Below are positions 33,336 through 43,638 of a stretch of DNA of 64,000 bases, one piece after another. The notes under the pieces were generated by a model. That model was not told where the DNA came from. It ran no database searches and saw nothing but the letters and a program-made list of their open reading frames with translations. Both the position numbers and the translations under genes were made by a program. The stretch comes from Cordylochernes scorpioides. Its lineage: Eukaryota > Arthropoda > Arachnida > Pseudoscorpiones > Chernetidae. Where the stretch lies: contig CP092863.1 in NCBI GenBank assembly GCA_030710605.1, positions 113,646,010 through 113,710,009 of the forward strand. The letters are read 5' to 3'. Position 1 is the stretch's first letter, and each line of letters starts with the position of its first letter.

Positions 33336-34636
33336 CAGGGTGTACCAGGTAATTTGGGACTAACTTTGACAGTCCATAAAACAAAAACTACTTGAGATTA
33401 AAAACCTTTTTTTTTTCATTACGTAGCCATATTCATGTAAAATGCAACAGTACATGTGTGCGCAGTGTAGTGATGAAGAGTAACCGAGAATTTGAAAATC
33501 GAGCTGCCACCATCGTTGCTCTGCGCGCCGGAAGGAGCCCCAAAGAGATATTGGATTTTCTTAATTTGCCCAAAACCACTATTTATCGTGTCAAGAAGCA
33601 GTTTGATGAGGCCGACAGTAACAAAGTGGGGATAGCTACAAGGAAAAAGCACTCGCGTCGATCGGACAGGGTAAGAGGCGAAGAATTTGTCAAAAATGTC
33701 AAGGAGAAGATTGATGGAAACCCTGGGAAGAGCATGAGGGCCATAGCCAAGGAAATGGACGTTGGCTCTATGACAATTGTCAGAACTATCCATGAGGACC
33801 TTGGTCTCAAGTCTTATGCCCTTCGGAAAGGTCAGTTGCTGACTGAGAATATGAAGAATAACAGAAAAGGAAAGGCTGCTGCCCTCCTCAACAACCTGAA
33901 ACACGACTCTTTTGGCATGCTAAGGTCCTCTCTGACGAAAAGAACTTTGACGTGGACCAAAAGGTAAATCCCAGGAATGATCGCTGGATCTGTAAAGACC
34001 CCTCAGAGATACCTGTCGTGATGCACACGAAATTTCCTGCCTCCGTAATGGTCCTTGGCGTTATCAGCAGTGAAGGTGATGTCATGCCTCCCCATTTCTT
34101 TGAGAAGGGCCTTAGGATGAACGCTGACACCTACATCAATGTTCTGGAGACCGTTGTGAAGCCTTGGATGGACATGGTGGCCGCAGGAAGGAAGTATGTC
34201 TTCCAACAGGACTCAGCTCCAGCCCATAAGGCAAAAAAGACACAATCGTGGCTGACACTTAACGTCCCTAGTCACTGGGGTCCTGATATTTGGCCCCCTA
34301 ATTCTCCAGATTGCAATCCCCTCGACTACTATGTATGGGGCGTTGTTGAGAGAGATGTCAACAAAGCTCCTCATACAACCATCCAGTCTGTCAAGAAAGC
34401 AGTTCACACGGTGATGACCCAAATGGACAAGGTCATCGTCGCCAAGGCCTGTGCTTCATTCCGCACTCGCCTCGAGACTGTTGTAGCTAATAATGGAAAC
34501 TACATTGAATAAATAAAAACTATATCCTTTTATCTACTACTGTGTCAAATTTCATTCGGATATTTTAATTTTTACTTGCAAAAAATTTCAGTTAAAATAC
34601 CATTGTTGAAATTCCCAATTTACCTGGTACACCCTG
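33336..34636 (+). mobile_element. Tc1/mariner superfamily transposon, DD37D type
   Basis: 1301 bp with inverted termini CAGGGTGTACCAGGTAA at each end (one mismatch region inward) and TA target duplication (33334-33335 and 34637-34638). It contains one transposase gene, frameshifted once. It is inserted in the TA-rich tail of an older repeat. Confidence 0.95.
33473..34512 (+). pseudogene. Tc1/mariner transposase with DD37D motif, one frameshift
   Basis: From ATG 33473 (MKSNREFENR). N-terminal paired-type helix-turn-helix region (IVALRAGRSPKEILDFLNLP, then SMRAIAKEMDVGSMTIVRTI) binds the termini. After a one-base shift near 33905, the catalytic core continues: first Asp in LSDEKNFDVD, second in YVFQQDSAPAH, third in SPDCNPLDYYVWG. 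There are 37 residues between the second and third Asp, the spacing of maT-like families rather than classic mariner (34) or Tc1 (34, Glu). The C-terminus VVANNGNYIE-stop is intact. The clade name is an inference from spacing only. Confidence 0.9.
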
Positions 34637-34665
34637 TATATATATATATATATATATAGATTAAT

Positions 34666-34919
34666 TAAATAAAATAGTTCCTTGAATCTGTTGTAACAGT
34701 TTGTTTTACACACAGAGGGTGCTATGTAGTGTATTAGTACAGGTAGTCGTGCGTCACGTGGCACCCAGCTAATTATCTGATTGGCTGCACGGTTTCCTGA
34801 GCTCTGCGCTCAGTCTAATGACCCCTTTCTTCCATTTGTGAAATATTAACGAGGCTATGACAACATATAATGAGTTGGGTCTACGATTATTCTCTAGCTA
34901 GAATATATATATTAAATAG
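34666..34919. other. No gene seen
   Basis: Non-coding, moderately GC-rich for the window (CACGTGGCACCCAGC). No family recognised. Confidence 0.5.
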
Positions 34920-35160
34920 AAAATTTGCATATCCTGACTGCTCATATGACCATTTTAAATGGTAGAACGTCATCTAGTGGAACAAACGAGGTAAACTAGC
35001 ACGAAACGCGTACGTGGTCGTCTTTAATTGATTCATAAAGAAATTGGGTTGGCCAAATATCAGGGAACAAGCTAAATCAACGTTTAGTTGATTTCTGTTT
35101 CACAAGATGGCGCTCTGCAATCTAAAAGGGTCATGTGAGCGGTCAGGATATGCAAATTTA
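34920..35160. mobile_element. MITE with AAATTTGCATATCCTGAC ends
   Basis: Inverted termini AAATTTGCATATCCTGAC / GTCAGGATATGCAAATTT, about 35 bp with mismatches, flank about 170 bp of non-coding sequence. The interior includes GCACGAAACGCGTACG, resembling the hammerhead-like core near 35650. Confidence 0.75.
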
Positions 35161-35629
35161 GTTTTTAATATTGTAAGAGAATCAGAGGCTGGATCTCAGA
35201 AATTATTGTTTTTTTAACAATAACATTAAGATGACAAAGAGGCAAAAAGACAAGCGTAGTAGCAGAAACCAAAACTTAAACTACAGGTAAAGTCAGTGTG
35301 TGTGTGTGGCGCCAGGTCACGTGATGTCTGGTAGGAAAGTTGGCGTAACAGCTGATGTGTGAAGTTACTCTCCAACAAATATCAACACTCTGACCTTTAT
35401 ATATTTTAACTTATTGTTCATATATATATGTCTATCCAATATATTGGTACTTGATAGTATTGAAGGAGTGTAGGAATTGCTGTTCTAGAAAGATCCCATT
35501 TCCTAGAAACCGCGCAGCGGAATGTTGCTGATGACTTACTGCCACCTATCGGATAATATATCGACTATCGGCTAATTTTTTAAGTTGGCTTATACCCTTT
35601 CGTGAAACACCAAGAAAAACAATAATGTA
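35161..35629. other. No gene seen
   Basis: Non-coding. GT-rich run near 35295 and AT-rich remainder. Confidence 0.5.
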
Positions 35630-35657
35630 CGCGTTTCGTGCTTTTGGGCTTCGTCAG
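35630..35657 (-). ncRNA. Hammerhead-like core (weaker candidate)
   Basis: Minus strand: CTGACGA (35657-35651), a short hairpin, then GAAAC (35637-35633) and GCGTA. The two conserved boxes are exact, but stem II is only about 2 bp and stem I pairing is poor. Confidence 0.25.
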
Positions 35658-35811
35658 CGTGGTGTAGGTTGTACGTTGAAGGTCCACCATGGATAGTTTT
35701 ATCGAATCTTTTTTTAAATTTCGTTTTTATGTTATCCATATTAGAAACACTTGCGCTTAAAGTGTATTGTGACCTGCTTATTAAAAGCCACTTTCACTAT
35801 GGTAAATCTAT

Positions 35812-35984
35812 TCTAGAGACCTTTCTCCATTATAACCAAACGGGGATCTGGCACATTTGTAAGTACAAAGTCGAACTGCTTTTCACATGGGTAGACATGT
35901 AGTGCACTTACGGTAAAAGCAGTCGCCTACTTCTACCCACCATGATTATCATGGCCTGTACCACGTTTACTAGAGATAAGCAAA
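35812..35984 (+). repeat. tRNA-head SINE, 5'-truncated copy
   Basis: Plus-strand match to the 3' two-thirds of the family (CACATGGGTAGACATGTAG, CAGTCGCCTACTTCTACCC, ACTAGAGATAAGC) with an A-run tail. Confidence 0.85.
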
Positions 35985-36388
35985 AAAAAAAAAACTTTTC
36001 CCATCTATAAATGTATCTCAATCCTGTTCTAACCCCCAGCGACACTGAGTAAAAACTTTAATTACGAAACATATAACCTTTTTATCCACTTCCTTAATAA
36101 TGGACCAATCAGAGAACACCCAGAGAGATGTCTCTTTCATCGCAAAGTAAATCAAATTACCGGCAAGTTACGTAATTAAATCCATCGTTGAAAAATGTTG
36201 TGTTTTTTGACCCGCGTTCCCTCAGATAATCAACCTGCGTCCTCTCCCTAGTGGTTCAATTATCTGACATTTAGGACGTAAACAGGATAATGTTTTGTCA
36301 CAATACCACAGTAAACACAAATATTACTTGAAAAAATAGTACAAAAGTGAAATTGCTTTTTTTTTTAATTATTCCTAGTACATGTTAC

Positions 36389-36504
36389 TTGAAAATAAAG
36401 ATATTTCGGCCAGTAAATCTTTTTATTACCTCGACGTTTCGACAAAAAGCTTTTGTCCTCGTCAGGAGCAAACAAAAATTAAAACATTTGGCAAGGCGTT
36501 AAAA
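36389..36504 (-). repeat. 116-bp insertion with hammerhead-like core (Penelope-like repeat)
   Basis: Flanked by GTACATGTTAC and GTACATGTGTTAC, a near-perfect duplication of SINE sequence, so the boundaries of this short unit are well defined. On the minus strand it contains CCTTGCCAAATG, the core CTGACGAGGACAAAA...TTTTGTCGAAAC, then ACTGGCCGAAATATC. A second unit of the same structure lies at 36935-37055 on the plus strand. Hammerhead motifs of this kind are known from Penelope-like elements, hence the tentative class. Confidence 0.6.
36431..36465 (-). ncRNA. Hammerhead-ribozyme-like core (best copy, b)
   Basis: Minus strand: CTGACGA (36465-36459), a 7-bp hairpin GACAAAA/TTTTGTC as stem II, GAAAC (36440-36436), GTC cleavage triplet. 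A stem I of 3 bp forms between CTC before the first box and GAG after GTC. Stem III is the minimal ACGT, which would need dimerisation. All invariant core positions of the hammerhead are present. Activity is inferred, not shown. Confidence 0.5.
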
Positions 36505-36934
36505 TGTACATGTGTTACCAGGCCATGATAATCATAGTAGGTAGAAGTTAGCGACTGCTTTTACAGTAAGTGTACCACATGTCTACACATGTGAAAAGCA
36601 GTTCGACTTTTGCACTTAAAAATATGCCAGAGCCCTGTTTTCTTACCTGCACTCGCTGGTGGGGTTGGACTTTTTCAAGAAACGGGGGCCATTGGAGCAT
36701 TTTTTTAAATAGAAAAAGTGCCCAATGCGGGATTCGATTCCAGGTCGTAGCGGTCGAAAACCAATGGTTTAGACTATCCTTCCACCAACCTCCTTTAATA
36801 TTGATATCAGGTGTATAAATTAATAAAAAGGCATCTACTCGTCGTTTACCTGAAAGAAAATATTCTGTAACTCTTCTGGAATAAAAAAAAAAAAAATCAA
36901 CGTGAGAACGCGCTTGCAACCTCAGATACATTTA

Positions 36935-37055
36935 TAAAGCCTTGCCAAATGCTTTCATTTGTTATTTGTTCCTGACGAGAGGACAAAATATTTTTATCGA
37001 AATGTCGAGAGAATAAAAACATTTACTAGCTGAAGGTTTTTTTTAAGAACTAAAA
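36935..37055 (+). repeat. Second copy of the hammerhead-bearing repeat
   Basis: Plus-strand match to 36389-36504: GCCTTGCCAAATG, CCTGACGAGAGGACAAAA, TCGAAATGTCGAGAG, AATAAAAACATTTACTAGC, ending TTTAAGAACT, which is also the end of the foldback at 6545-6712. Confidence 0.7.
36972..37010 (+). ncRNA. Hammerhead-ribozyme-like core (copy c)
   Basis: CTGACGA at 36972-36978, imperfect stem II, GAAA at 36999-37002, then TGTC. Relative to copy b, stem I changes CTC to TTC (G-U pair kept) and stem III changes AC/GT to AT/GT (U-G pair kept). This is mild evidence that pairing has mattered. Confidence 0.4.
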
Positions 37056-37444
37056 ATCAACGAGATTACATAGTAGATATATATTCCGACAGAAGACTCA
37101 AATTTTAGTTTCACCATCAGGATATGTCTTTTTCTTAACAAATACTACTGTTAGTACAAAGTGGTGAAATCTAGATACCGTGAAGTCAAATTACATATTC
37201 AGTGAGTATAAAGTTGTTGTTGTTTCTTATCTCCTTGTGTAAAGATTGCACAAATTCCATGAGTTCATGCTCCTCAAGTTGTTTGTTGATAAGCAACGGC
37301 CTCTCCCAAAGGTCCTGTTTAGGTGAGTATAAAGTGACAGTAAGAACATAGAACAAATAAGAATTATAAAGTACATATATTAAGTAAGCTAAAAGAACTT
37401 ATATACAGTATACACAATGAACATATACAGAATGTACAAGACCT
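37056..37444. other. No gene seen
   Basis: Non-coding. Includes TTCACCATCAGGATATGTC near 37114, resembling the ends of the small foldbacks at 5826 and 31018. Confidence 0.5.
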
Positions 37445-37660
37445 TTAAAAATGCTTCAATGGCCACCGATTCTTGCAAAGTCCAACCTCACCGGCGAGTG
37501 CGAGTAACCAAACGGGGCTCGCTGGCACACGTAAGTGCAAAGTCGAACTGCTTTTCACATGTGTAGACATGTGATGCACTTACATTAAAAGCAGTCGCCT
37601 ATTTCTACCCACCATGATTACCATGGCCTGTACCACACGTGTATTAGGGATAATAACAAT
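37445..37660 (+). repeat. tRNA-head SINE, 5'-truncated copy
   Basis: Plus-strand copy starting at CAATGGCCACCGATTCTTGC and ending TATTAGGGATAAT followed by (AAT)n. The head is missing. Fragments of the GGCTGAACGCC foldback family follow at 37680-37775. Confidence 0.85.
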
Positions 37661-37909
37661 AATAATAAAAAAGAGTATTATATATATAGATGCTGTTGTA
37701 CCTTGACAAAGTTTGACGTTCAGCCAACGTAAATACTGTAAAATAAATTGTTGTTGTTATACAATATATATGCTTTAGGTTATGTAAATAAATACTTATG
37801 TAGATATAGAAATCCCAACAGAACACAGAGAAATTATAGAATATATACATTGCACAAGGAAAAATAGTAAAACAAGCTTTAATAATAAAGTAATAATATT
37901 TCTAATGTC

Positions 37910-38140
37910 TTCAAACCTATGTCCATAGTTTATTCAAAATACCCTTTCCAAGAGTCTAGCTTCAGTGTCGGTATAAAAGGAAATCAGCCTAATGTGCAAT
38001 ATTACATCTGTATGGCGAAACCGCTGGGAGGGTTCACCACTGATGAGCCAGACAATCTCACTATTTTGCCATTGCTGTAAGGGGACAGTAGAAATAATTT
38101 TATTTTATAAAAACATACGCGTCACTAATAGTTTTTTTTT
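37910..38140 (+). repeat. Dispersed repeat family A copy
   Basis: CCTATGTCCATAGTTTATTC, then GGCGAAACCGCTGGGAGGG..CTGATGAGCC, then GTAAGGGGACAGTAG. Core intact. Confidence 0.85.
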
Positions 38141-39390
38141 TAAATTTTTAAAATAATTTCTTTAAATTTCTTTAAAGTAATAACCTCTACATAATATATC
38201 ATACCCACAACTTGAATATGCACAATTCACACAGTAAATATAACGTTAAAAACGTCATAATTACTTAACCTTTCTCTTTTACTTTTGTAAAAACTGATTT
38301 CATAACCTTCTAAATGAAGTTTGATAAATAAAATTGACGGCATTTATTTTATCAGCGTTTACCTTCATTTTACGCCTCGCAGTGTATATGACTATCATTT
38401 AATTACTATCCTCTTTGGTCAAAATAACACTTTTCTGTTGATATGAAAGGTTTCGTTGATTACATTTACCATTTTGACAATATTTCTATATTTTGAGTTA
38501 TATCTCTCAGTTGCTTTTTGATGAGTCTCCCTGACTTCTACGATACCTTTTTCCTAATCACTTCAATTAGTCCTAAGTGTTTTGATTTACTCATTTTTTT
38601 ATCAGAAATGTACTTAACTTTGAGCCAAACTTTCTATAAGACATGGTTAAGTCCATTTTATCCCTCTCAATTCAATTCTTTTACTCGATTTATTCCATTT
38701 ATATGGCAAATTGATGAAGAAATCTTTTTTCATCAAGAAATTGAACGTTTTCCCCCCCCCATTCTGATACTTTTCTTTCTTAGTCTGATTTTCTATCGCT
38801 TTTTTTAAGAATAATAAAAAATGGAAAAGACAATAGATCTTCTTTTCCTCATGTTTACTCTTTAGTTTTTCTTCTTCTAAATTGTTGTCACCATAAAAAA
38901 GGCATGAAGATGGATTGAGTCACTTTAACCATCATCGAAGATGGATTAAACGTTTTTTTAAACTTTTTTTTTCAGCGTAAGAAGAAAAGACTTATTACCT
39001 TTGTCCTTCAGGTGATTCTTTCAGATTGATTTGAGTTTTCAGCTCCTTTCCTTGACAAAGGATTGTGCTAGAGTAGAGATATTAAAAACTCTTTTTTACT
39101 TTTTTGTGCTTTTTTTTCCCCAACGAAATCAGGGATGATAAGGTGGGAGTATTGATCCATCTTTGATTTTTTAAACTTTTTTTCTTTGAAGTTTTTTATC
39201 GTCTCTTTGAAAATAATCGGCTCCGATTGTGTGTATGTTGATGGATGGTTTCTTGACGTAAATAATTATTTTTGTGATATTTTTATTTATCACATGCTCA
39301 CATATATACTAATATAAATGCTTTTGGTAGATAGTTTTTAAATTGTAGTTAGGGTGAATTGACTGTTTTTATATTACAAAATATTTTTTT
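38141..39390. other. No supported gene
   Basis: T-rich non-coding sequence. A 96-residue plus-strand frame at 38518-38808 is Phe/Ile/Leu-rich as expected from composition and has no recognisable motif. Confidence 0.5.
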
Positions 39391-39647
39391 TTAACAAAAT
39401 CAATAAGCAATCCAGGGCCATACCTCTTTTAACTATTTTTCATTTCTCTAGCTTTCAGGTCAACATAAATGCCCTCCAACAGGAGCAACTAGCAATATGA
39501 CTTCCAGCTAACTATATGGAGGCATGTATATTTAGATGGAAGTTATACTTCTAATTCTCATGTTGAAGGGCATGTCGAACCGAAAGCTAGAGCAATAAAA
39601 AATAGCTAAATATACCTGGCCCTGGATTTCTTGTTGATTTTGTTAAA
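39391..39647. repeat. Foldback repeat, 257 bp
   Basis: Arms TTAACAAAATCAATAAGCAA / complement, then ATCCAGGGCCATA..., CTAGCTTTC, ATGCCCTCCAACA, around a loop near 39500-39560. The right arm contains ATGTTGAAGGGC...CCGAAAGC, a further hammerhead-like arrangement. Confidence 0.85.
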
Positions 39648-39676
39648 TTGTGAAGGCAGGATAAACATGTGTTATA

Positions 39677-39882
39677 CACTCATGGACAAAACTTAAGGAA
39701 GTTGTACCTTTCAACATGTATATCGGGATTCAGACAATAACTCTGAAAGATATTACAGTGACCTTTATTGAAGACACACGAGATAACCAAGTGTAAACAG
39801 CCTCTGCTGTCTCCTTAAAAAAAAAAAAAGATTAGACGATCGGCAGCATCGAAATATGAAACTTGAGTTTTGTCTATGAGTG
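39677..39882. mobile_element. Tc1/mariner-type MITE, complete
   Basis: Inverted termini CACTCATGGACAAAACTTAAG and CTTGAGTTTTGTCTATGAGTG, with TA duplications at 39675-39676 and 39883-39884. The 206-bp interior is non-coding. It is closely similar to the copy at 17802. Confidence 0.9.
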
Positions 39883-39884
39883 TA

Positions 39885-40244
39885 AATTTGAATTTCTATT
39901 AATGTATTTATATTGTAACATTTAATTTATTCATCGCGTGCCTCGGCGCGCTGGTGGCGAGGAAAAAAACTCTTGTATATTTTAGTTTTGGTAAATGAAT
40001 GTGATAGCATTTCTTTCAGATTTTGATCTTTAGATTCATAAATAAAATATTCTATCTTATCGATAAATTTAATTTGTCTAATTAATTATCTTACAATATA
40101 TTTAAAAAAAAATTATGTAAATTTCTTGCAACGAAAGAACCCAACTACATAACCAATATTTGTTACTTCTAGTGAGTACTCCCTTACAAATGTCGGCATA
40201 AGGGGGTTTTGAAAAAGAAAAGCAAATATTACTAAATGTTAATA
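39885..40244. other. No gene seen
   Basis: AT-rich, non-coding, with a short GC-rich stretch at about 39936-39960. Confidence 0.5.
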
Positions 40245-41548
40245 CAAGGTGTGTCCCATAAGTTCCCGGACTGGGTCCATAAAAAAAAAAGTTAAGATAT
40301 TTTTTAAAAAAATTATTAAAACTTTTTAAAGTAATCCCCCTTGCTTCAACGCACCAGCGCCATCGTTTCCCCAAATTGTCGAAACAGTTTTTATAGAGCT
40401 CTTTTGGAATGCTCTTCAATGCCAACAGCGATTTTTCTATTATGTCATCCCTGGTGTCAAAATGTCTTCCTTTTAGAACTGCTTTAAGTTTGGGGAACAG
40501 GAAAAAGTCATTTGGTGCGATGTCTGCGGAATAGGGTGGTTGAGGTAGGATTTCTGTCCCGTTTTTATCCAAAAAAACTCGTCACCAAGTGCGCTGTGTG
40601 AGGGCGGGCATTGTTATGGTGTAGGATCCAGTCACCATTAGGCCATTTTTCTGGCATTTTTTTTCGAATCGCTTCCCTTAGATGGCGAAGAATGTCCAAA
40701 TACATTTCCTTAATAACCGTTTGGCCTGCAGGAAGATACTCGTGATGAACAATGCCCTTGTTATCCAAAAAAGCGACCAGCAACACCTTGTTTCTGGATT
40801 TCAATATCCTGGATTTTTTTGGTCTAGGCTCACCCTGACCTCTCCACTCGGCATATTGACGCTTGGTTTCAGGGTCATAGTCATAGACCCATGTCTCGTC
40901 GCCTGTGATTATCTTGTCTTTCCATTCCGGATCCGTTCTTGTCATTTCCAACATGTTCTCACAGGTTGCAAGTCGACACAGTTTTTGCTCATTAGTGAGG
41001 AATCTTGGGATGAATTTTGCAGGAGTCTTTTTGAGCTTCAAATCTTTGGTTACGATCCTTCCAATCGTTGTTTTAGAGATGCCCGTGTCTTGCTCTAGCT
41101 CCAGCAAAGTGGATCGAGGATTTTCTTTTATCAAATCGGTGATTTTTTGCACATTTTAGGCGTTCTTGCCGAGGATCATCTTCAATAGAAATTCTGCCAG
41201 CTTTAAATCTAGAATGTAATTCAAAAACAGTTGTTCTTTTTGGGGGGTCATTGGGGAATGCTTAATTAGGCATTTTAAAAGTTTCGGTTGCTGATATTTG
41301 AAGTTTCACACAAATTTCTATGCAAATCCTCTGCTTTAATTTTTGTTCCATCGTAAAATCGCCGCAGCGCTAGGTGTGACCTTTAAATAAATTAGAATGA
41401 CCTTGGCGCGCGCTAATGTACCGCCTCGATATTGGTACCACCGTGTTCCCAGATATTTTTTTTATAATAAACAGTCAAATTTATTTACATTTTTCATTTA
41501 TTTATTTTTTTTATGGACCCAGTCCGGGAACTTATGGGACATACCTTG
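40245..41548 (-). mobile_element. mariner transposon
   Basis: 1304 bp with long inverted termini (about 40 bp: CAAGGTGTGTCCCATAAG..., one mismatch among the first 30) and TA target duplication (40243-40244 and 41549-41550). Transposase is on the minus strand and defective. Confidence 0.95.
40291..41351 (-). pseudogene. mariner transposase, defective
   Basis: The reading starts at an ATG at 41351 with a mariner N-terminus (ICIEICVKLQISATETFK) and meets an early in-frame stop near 41265. The middle frame (from about 41150) shows LLELEQDTGISKTTIGRIV (helix-turn-helix), the first catalytic Asp in ITGDETWVYDYDPETKRQ, and HHNNARPHTA, where the second catalytic Asp is Asn. A T-run frameshift near 40575 leads to YSADIAPNDFFLFPKLK with the third Asp. 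The frame then runs through the inverted terminus without the usual stop. At least three lesions make it inactive. Confidence 0.9.
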
Positions 41549-41654
41549 TATTTTTCCTTTACAAGAACTTTCTAACTAGCAAGCCCGATCTTAAGGAAAA
41601 ATGAGATATTTAAATATTAGCGATATATTTTTAATTAAACAACTTTCATCTGTC

Positions 41655-41740
41655 CTTAACGCAAAAGGAAAATATTTAGGGCCTGGCTCATCAGTAGTGA
41701 ACCATTCCAGCGGTTTCGTCAATTATGGTCTATAGACCTA
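41655..41740 (-). repeat. Dispersed repeat family A, fragment
   Basis: Minus-strand match: GACGAAACCGCTGGAATGG..CTGATGAGCC. Core largely kept, flanks lost. Confidence 0.7.
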
Positions 41741-42132
41741 CTCTGCTTATATAGGCTGTAATTCATGTTGATTATATTTAACACGAAAATGGGGTAGAAA
41801 CAAGAAAAAACAGGGTTCTGTATAAATACGTCAAAGTTCTATGTCGATTACGTGGTCAAATATAAATATTATTAATCGGAGAATTCTCCTTTGAATATCC
41901 TGATGATAGCGGAATATAGATTTTACAGTCGATATGGCTCTAAATACGCCAATATTCTAACGTGAGGGGTAGATAGCGATATTTTATGAACGCTTCCGCC
42001 TCTTATTTTCGTCTTATACGTACACACCCAAAGAGGAATCTCTCACTTTAAATATATGTGTTACAAAAGTCAAATATATATATCATTAATAATTAGGCGT
42101 ATTTTGTGCGTGTGTGTGTGGAATTAAATAAA
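41741..42132. other. No gene seen
   Basis: Non-coding, AT-rich. Confidence 0.5.
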
Positions 42133-42309
42133 CTGGGTATGATAAAAAGTTCCTGCACTGAGGCTATAACACTATATATATACAAAATAAGATTTCAAAA
42201 TAAGACCCTCCTGCATCAAGGCACCTTTGCCATATATTATTCCAACTTTGGAAACACTTGGAAAATTCGTCTCTTTGTATGGCTCGCAAAACGTTCAATG
42301 ATTTCTATT

Positions 42310-43450
42310 TAATGGCTTGTATCGTGTCAAAATGTTGACCTTTAAGTGCCATCTTTGATTGTGAATAAAAAAATGTATTTCGGTGCTAAATCAGGAGAAT
42401 AGGAAGGTTTTGAAGGTATTTTGTCAAATAAACGAGCACCAAATGTGAGCCATATGTGGCCGCGCGTTGACATGATGAAGTCACCAATCTTTATTCTGTC
42501 ATCTTTCTGGGCGTTTCTTTAGCATTTTTCGCATTTTGACATTTAAAAATGTCAAGATAAGGTTCTTGGTTAATTGTCCCTTTTGGAATGAATTCTAGAT
42601 ATACAAATTCTTTGCTGTCGAAGAAAGTGACGAGCTGAACATTCATTTTTGACTTTCCATCCTGGAATTTTTGAGTCCCGGTTCGTCATCTGCCAGCCAT
42701 TGACAATTGATAACACTGATAGATAAAACTTAAGGAAGTTGTACCTTATAGCATATATATATCTGGATTCAGAAAATATCTCTCAGAGTTATTTTCTGAA
42801 TCCCGATATATATATGCTATAAGGTACAACTTCCTTAAGTTTTGTCCATCAGTGTAATTTAAACAATTTTATTGATTCTTCTAATCAATTTTTACAAAAG
42901 TGGAAAAATATATATAATAAGATAATAAATAAAGTGTATATAAAGTGTAGGGGAATTTAACCATTGACCTGATTGACGTTTTGAATCAGGTACGTAGGCC
43001 CATGTCTCGTTCCCTGTTATCACCCTATGTTGCCACATTTTGTCTTCTACGGTCAATTTAAGTAAGTTTTCGCAGATCTCTTTACGTGTCTCTTTCTGCT
43101 CCAGAGTTAACATCTGAGGGACAAACTTACAATATCGTTTTTAAGCCCAAATCATCATGGGCAATGGAATGACATATCCTAAATTACACTCCGGTTTCTT
43201 CAGAGATTTCTATGATTGTTATTATCCGAATTTTAAACACCAGAGCTTTAATATTTTCAACATTTTTAGGAACATTCACCGCTTTTGATCGTCCACACCT
43301 TGTGTCGTTTTCCACGACAGTTCGGCCATATTTAAACCTTTTGAACCACTCAAATGTTTTCTTATTTTAAAAGAGTATTATCTCCAAATGTATTTTGTGC
43401 AACAAATCAAAGCTTTCACTGATTTACTGATTCTGAAAAAGAATTCCAAA
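42310..43450 (-). pseudogene. mariner transposase remnant
   Basis: Recognisable minus-strand pieces: MLTLEQKETRKEICENLL, KMWQHRVITGNETWAYVPD (first catalytic Asp replaced by Asn), then, left of the inserted foldback, segments matching the mariner middle and C-terminal regions in several frames. Many stops and shifts. Substantially older than the copy at 40245. Confidence 0.75.
42713..42856. repeat. Palindromic MITE nested in mariner
   Basis: Two arms of about 65 bp with terminus CACTGATNGA(C/T)AAAACTTAAGG, GTTGTACC, ATATATATATC and TTCTGAAT, separated by a very short loop. Same terminal family as 39677-39882. It interrupts the mariner reading, so it inserted later. Confidence 0.9.
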
Positions 43451-43638
43451 CAAACACGTTGTTTCAATTTAACGCCCAATGTAATATAGCCGTGCTGTTA
43501 CTACAAAGTCTCCTAAACATTTACATGTACCTGGTGTGTTGAATTCTTTTTTTATTTTCAATAGGCGTGTTGTTTTCTTTACTCAACATATTTTTTATTA
43601 GGCCAGTGCGGAATCTTTTTGAACATACCCTATATATC

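Larger units (their letters stand above)
32632..34665 (+). repeat. 'CCCGGCTTCGCCCGG' repeat, longer copy, split by a transposon
   Basis: Starts CTAGCGGATGTACCCGGC and ends (after GGACAGACAGACACACAC) in ATTCATATATATATA...GATTA. Short words TTAA/ATTAA flank both ends. The DD37D transposon at 33336-34636 is inserted in its TA-rich tail. It holds no protein-coding region of its own that I can recognise. Confidence 0.6.
36361..36800 (-). repeat. tRNA-head SINE interrupted by a 116-bp repeat
   Basis: The 3' tip of the SINE (ATTCCTAGTACATG, at 36371) is separated from its body (TACCAGGCCATGATAATC, from 36516) by the insertion at 36389-36504. The tRNA-like head lies at about 36723-36797 with a mutated B-box. 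Confidence 0.85.
42133..43632 (-). mobile_element. Old mariner transposon with nested foldback
   Basis: Decayed inverted termini GGGTATG.T.AAAAAGNTTCC.. at both ends (about 42135 and 43630). The transposase is highly degraded, and a 144-bp foldback (42713-42856) is inserted in it. Without the insert it would be about 1.36 kb, a normal mariner length. Confidence 0.8.

Noticed and set aside
38518..38808. 96-residue hydrophobic frame as a membrane protein
   Set aside because: Phe/Leu/Ile content follows directly from the T-rich sequence; no motif or conserved neighbour.
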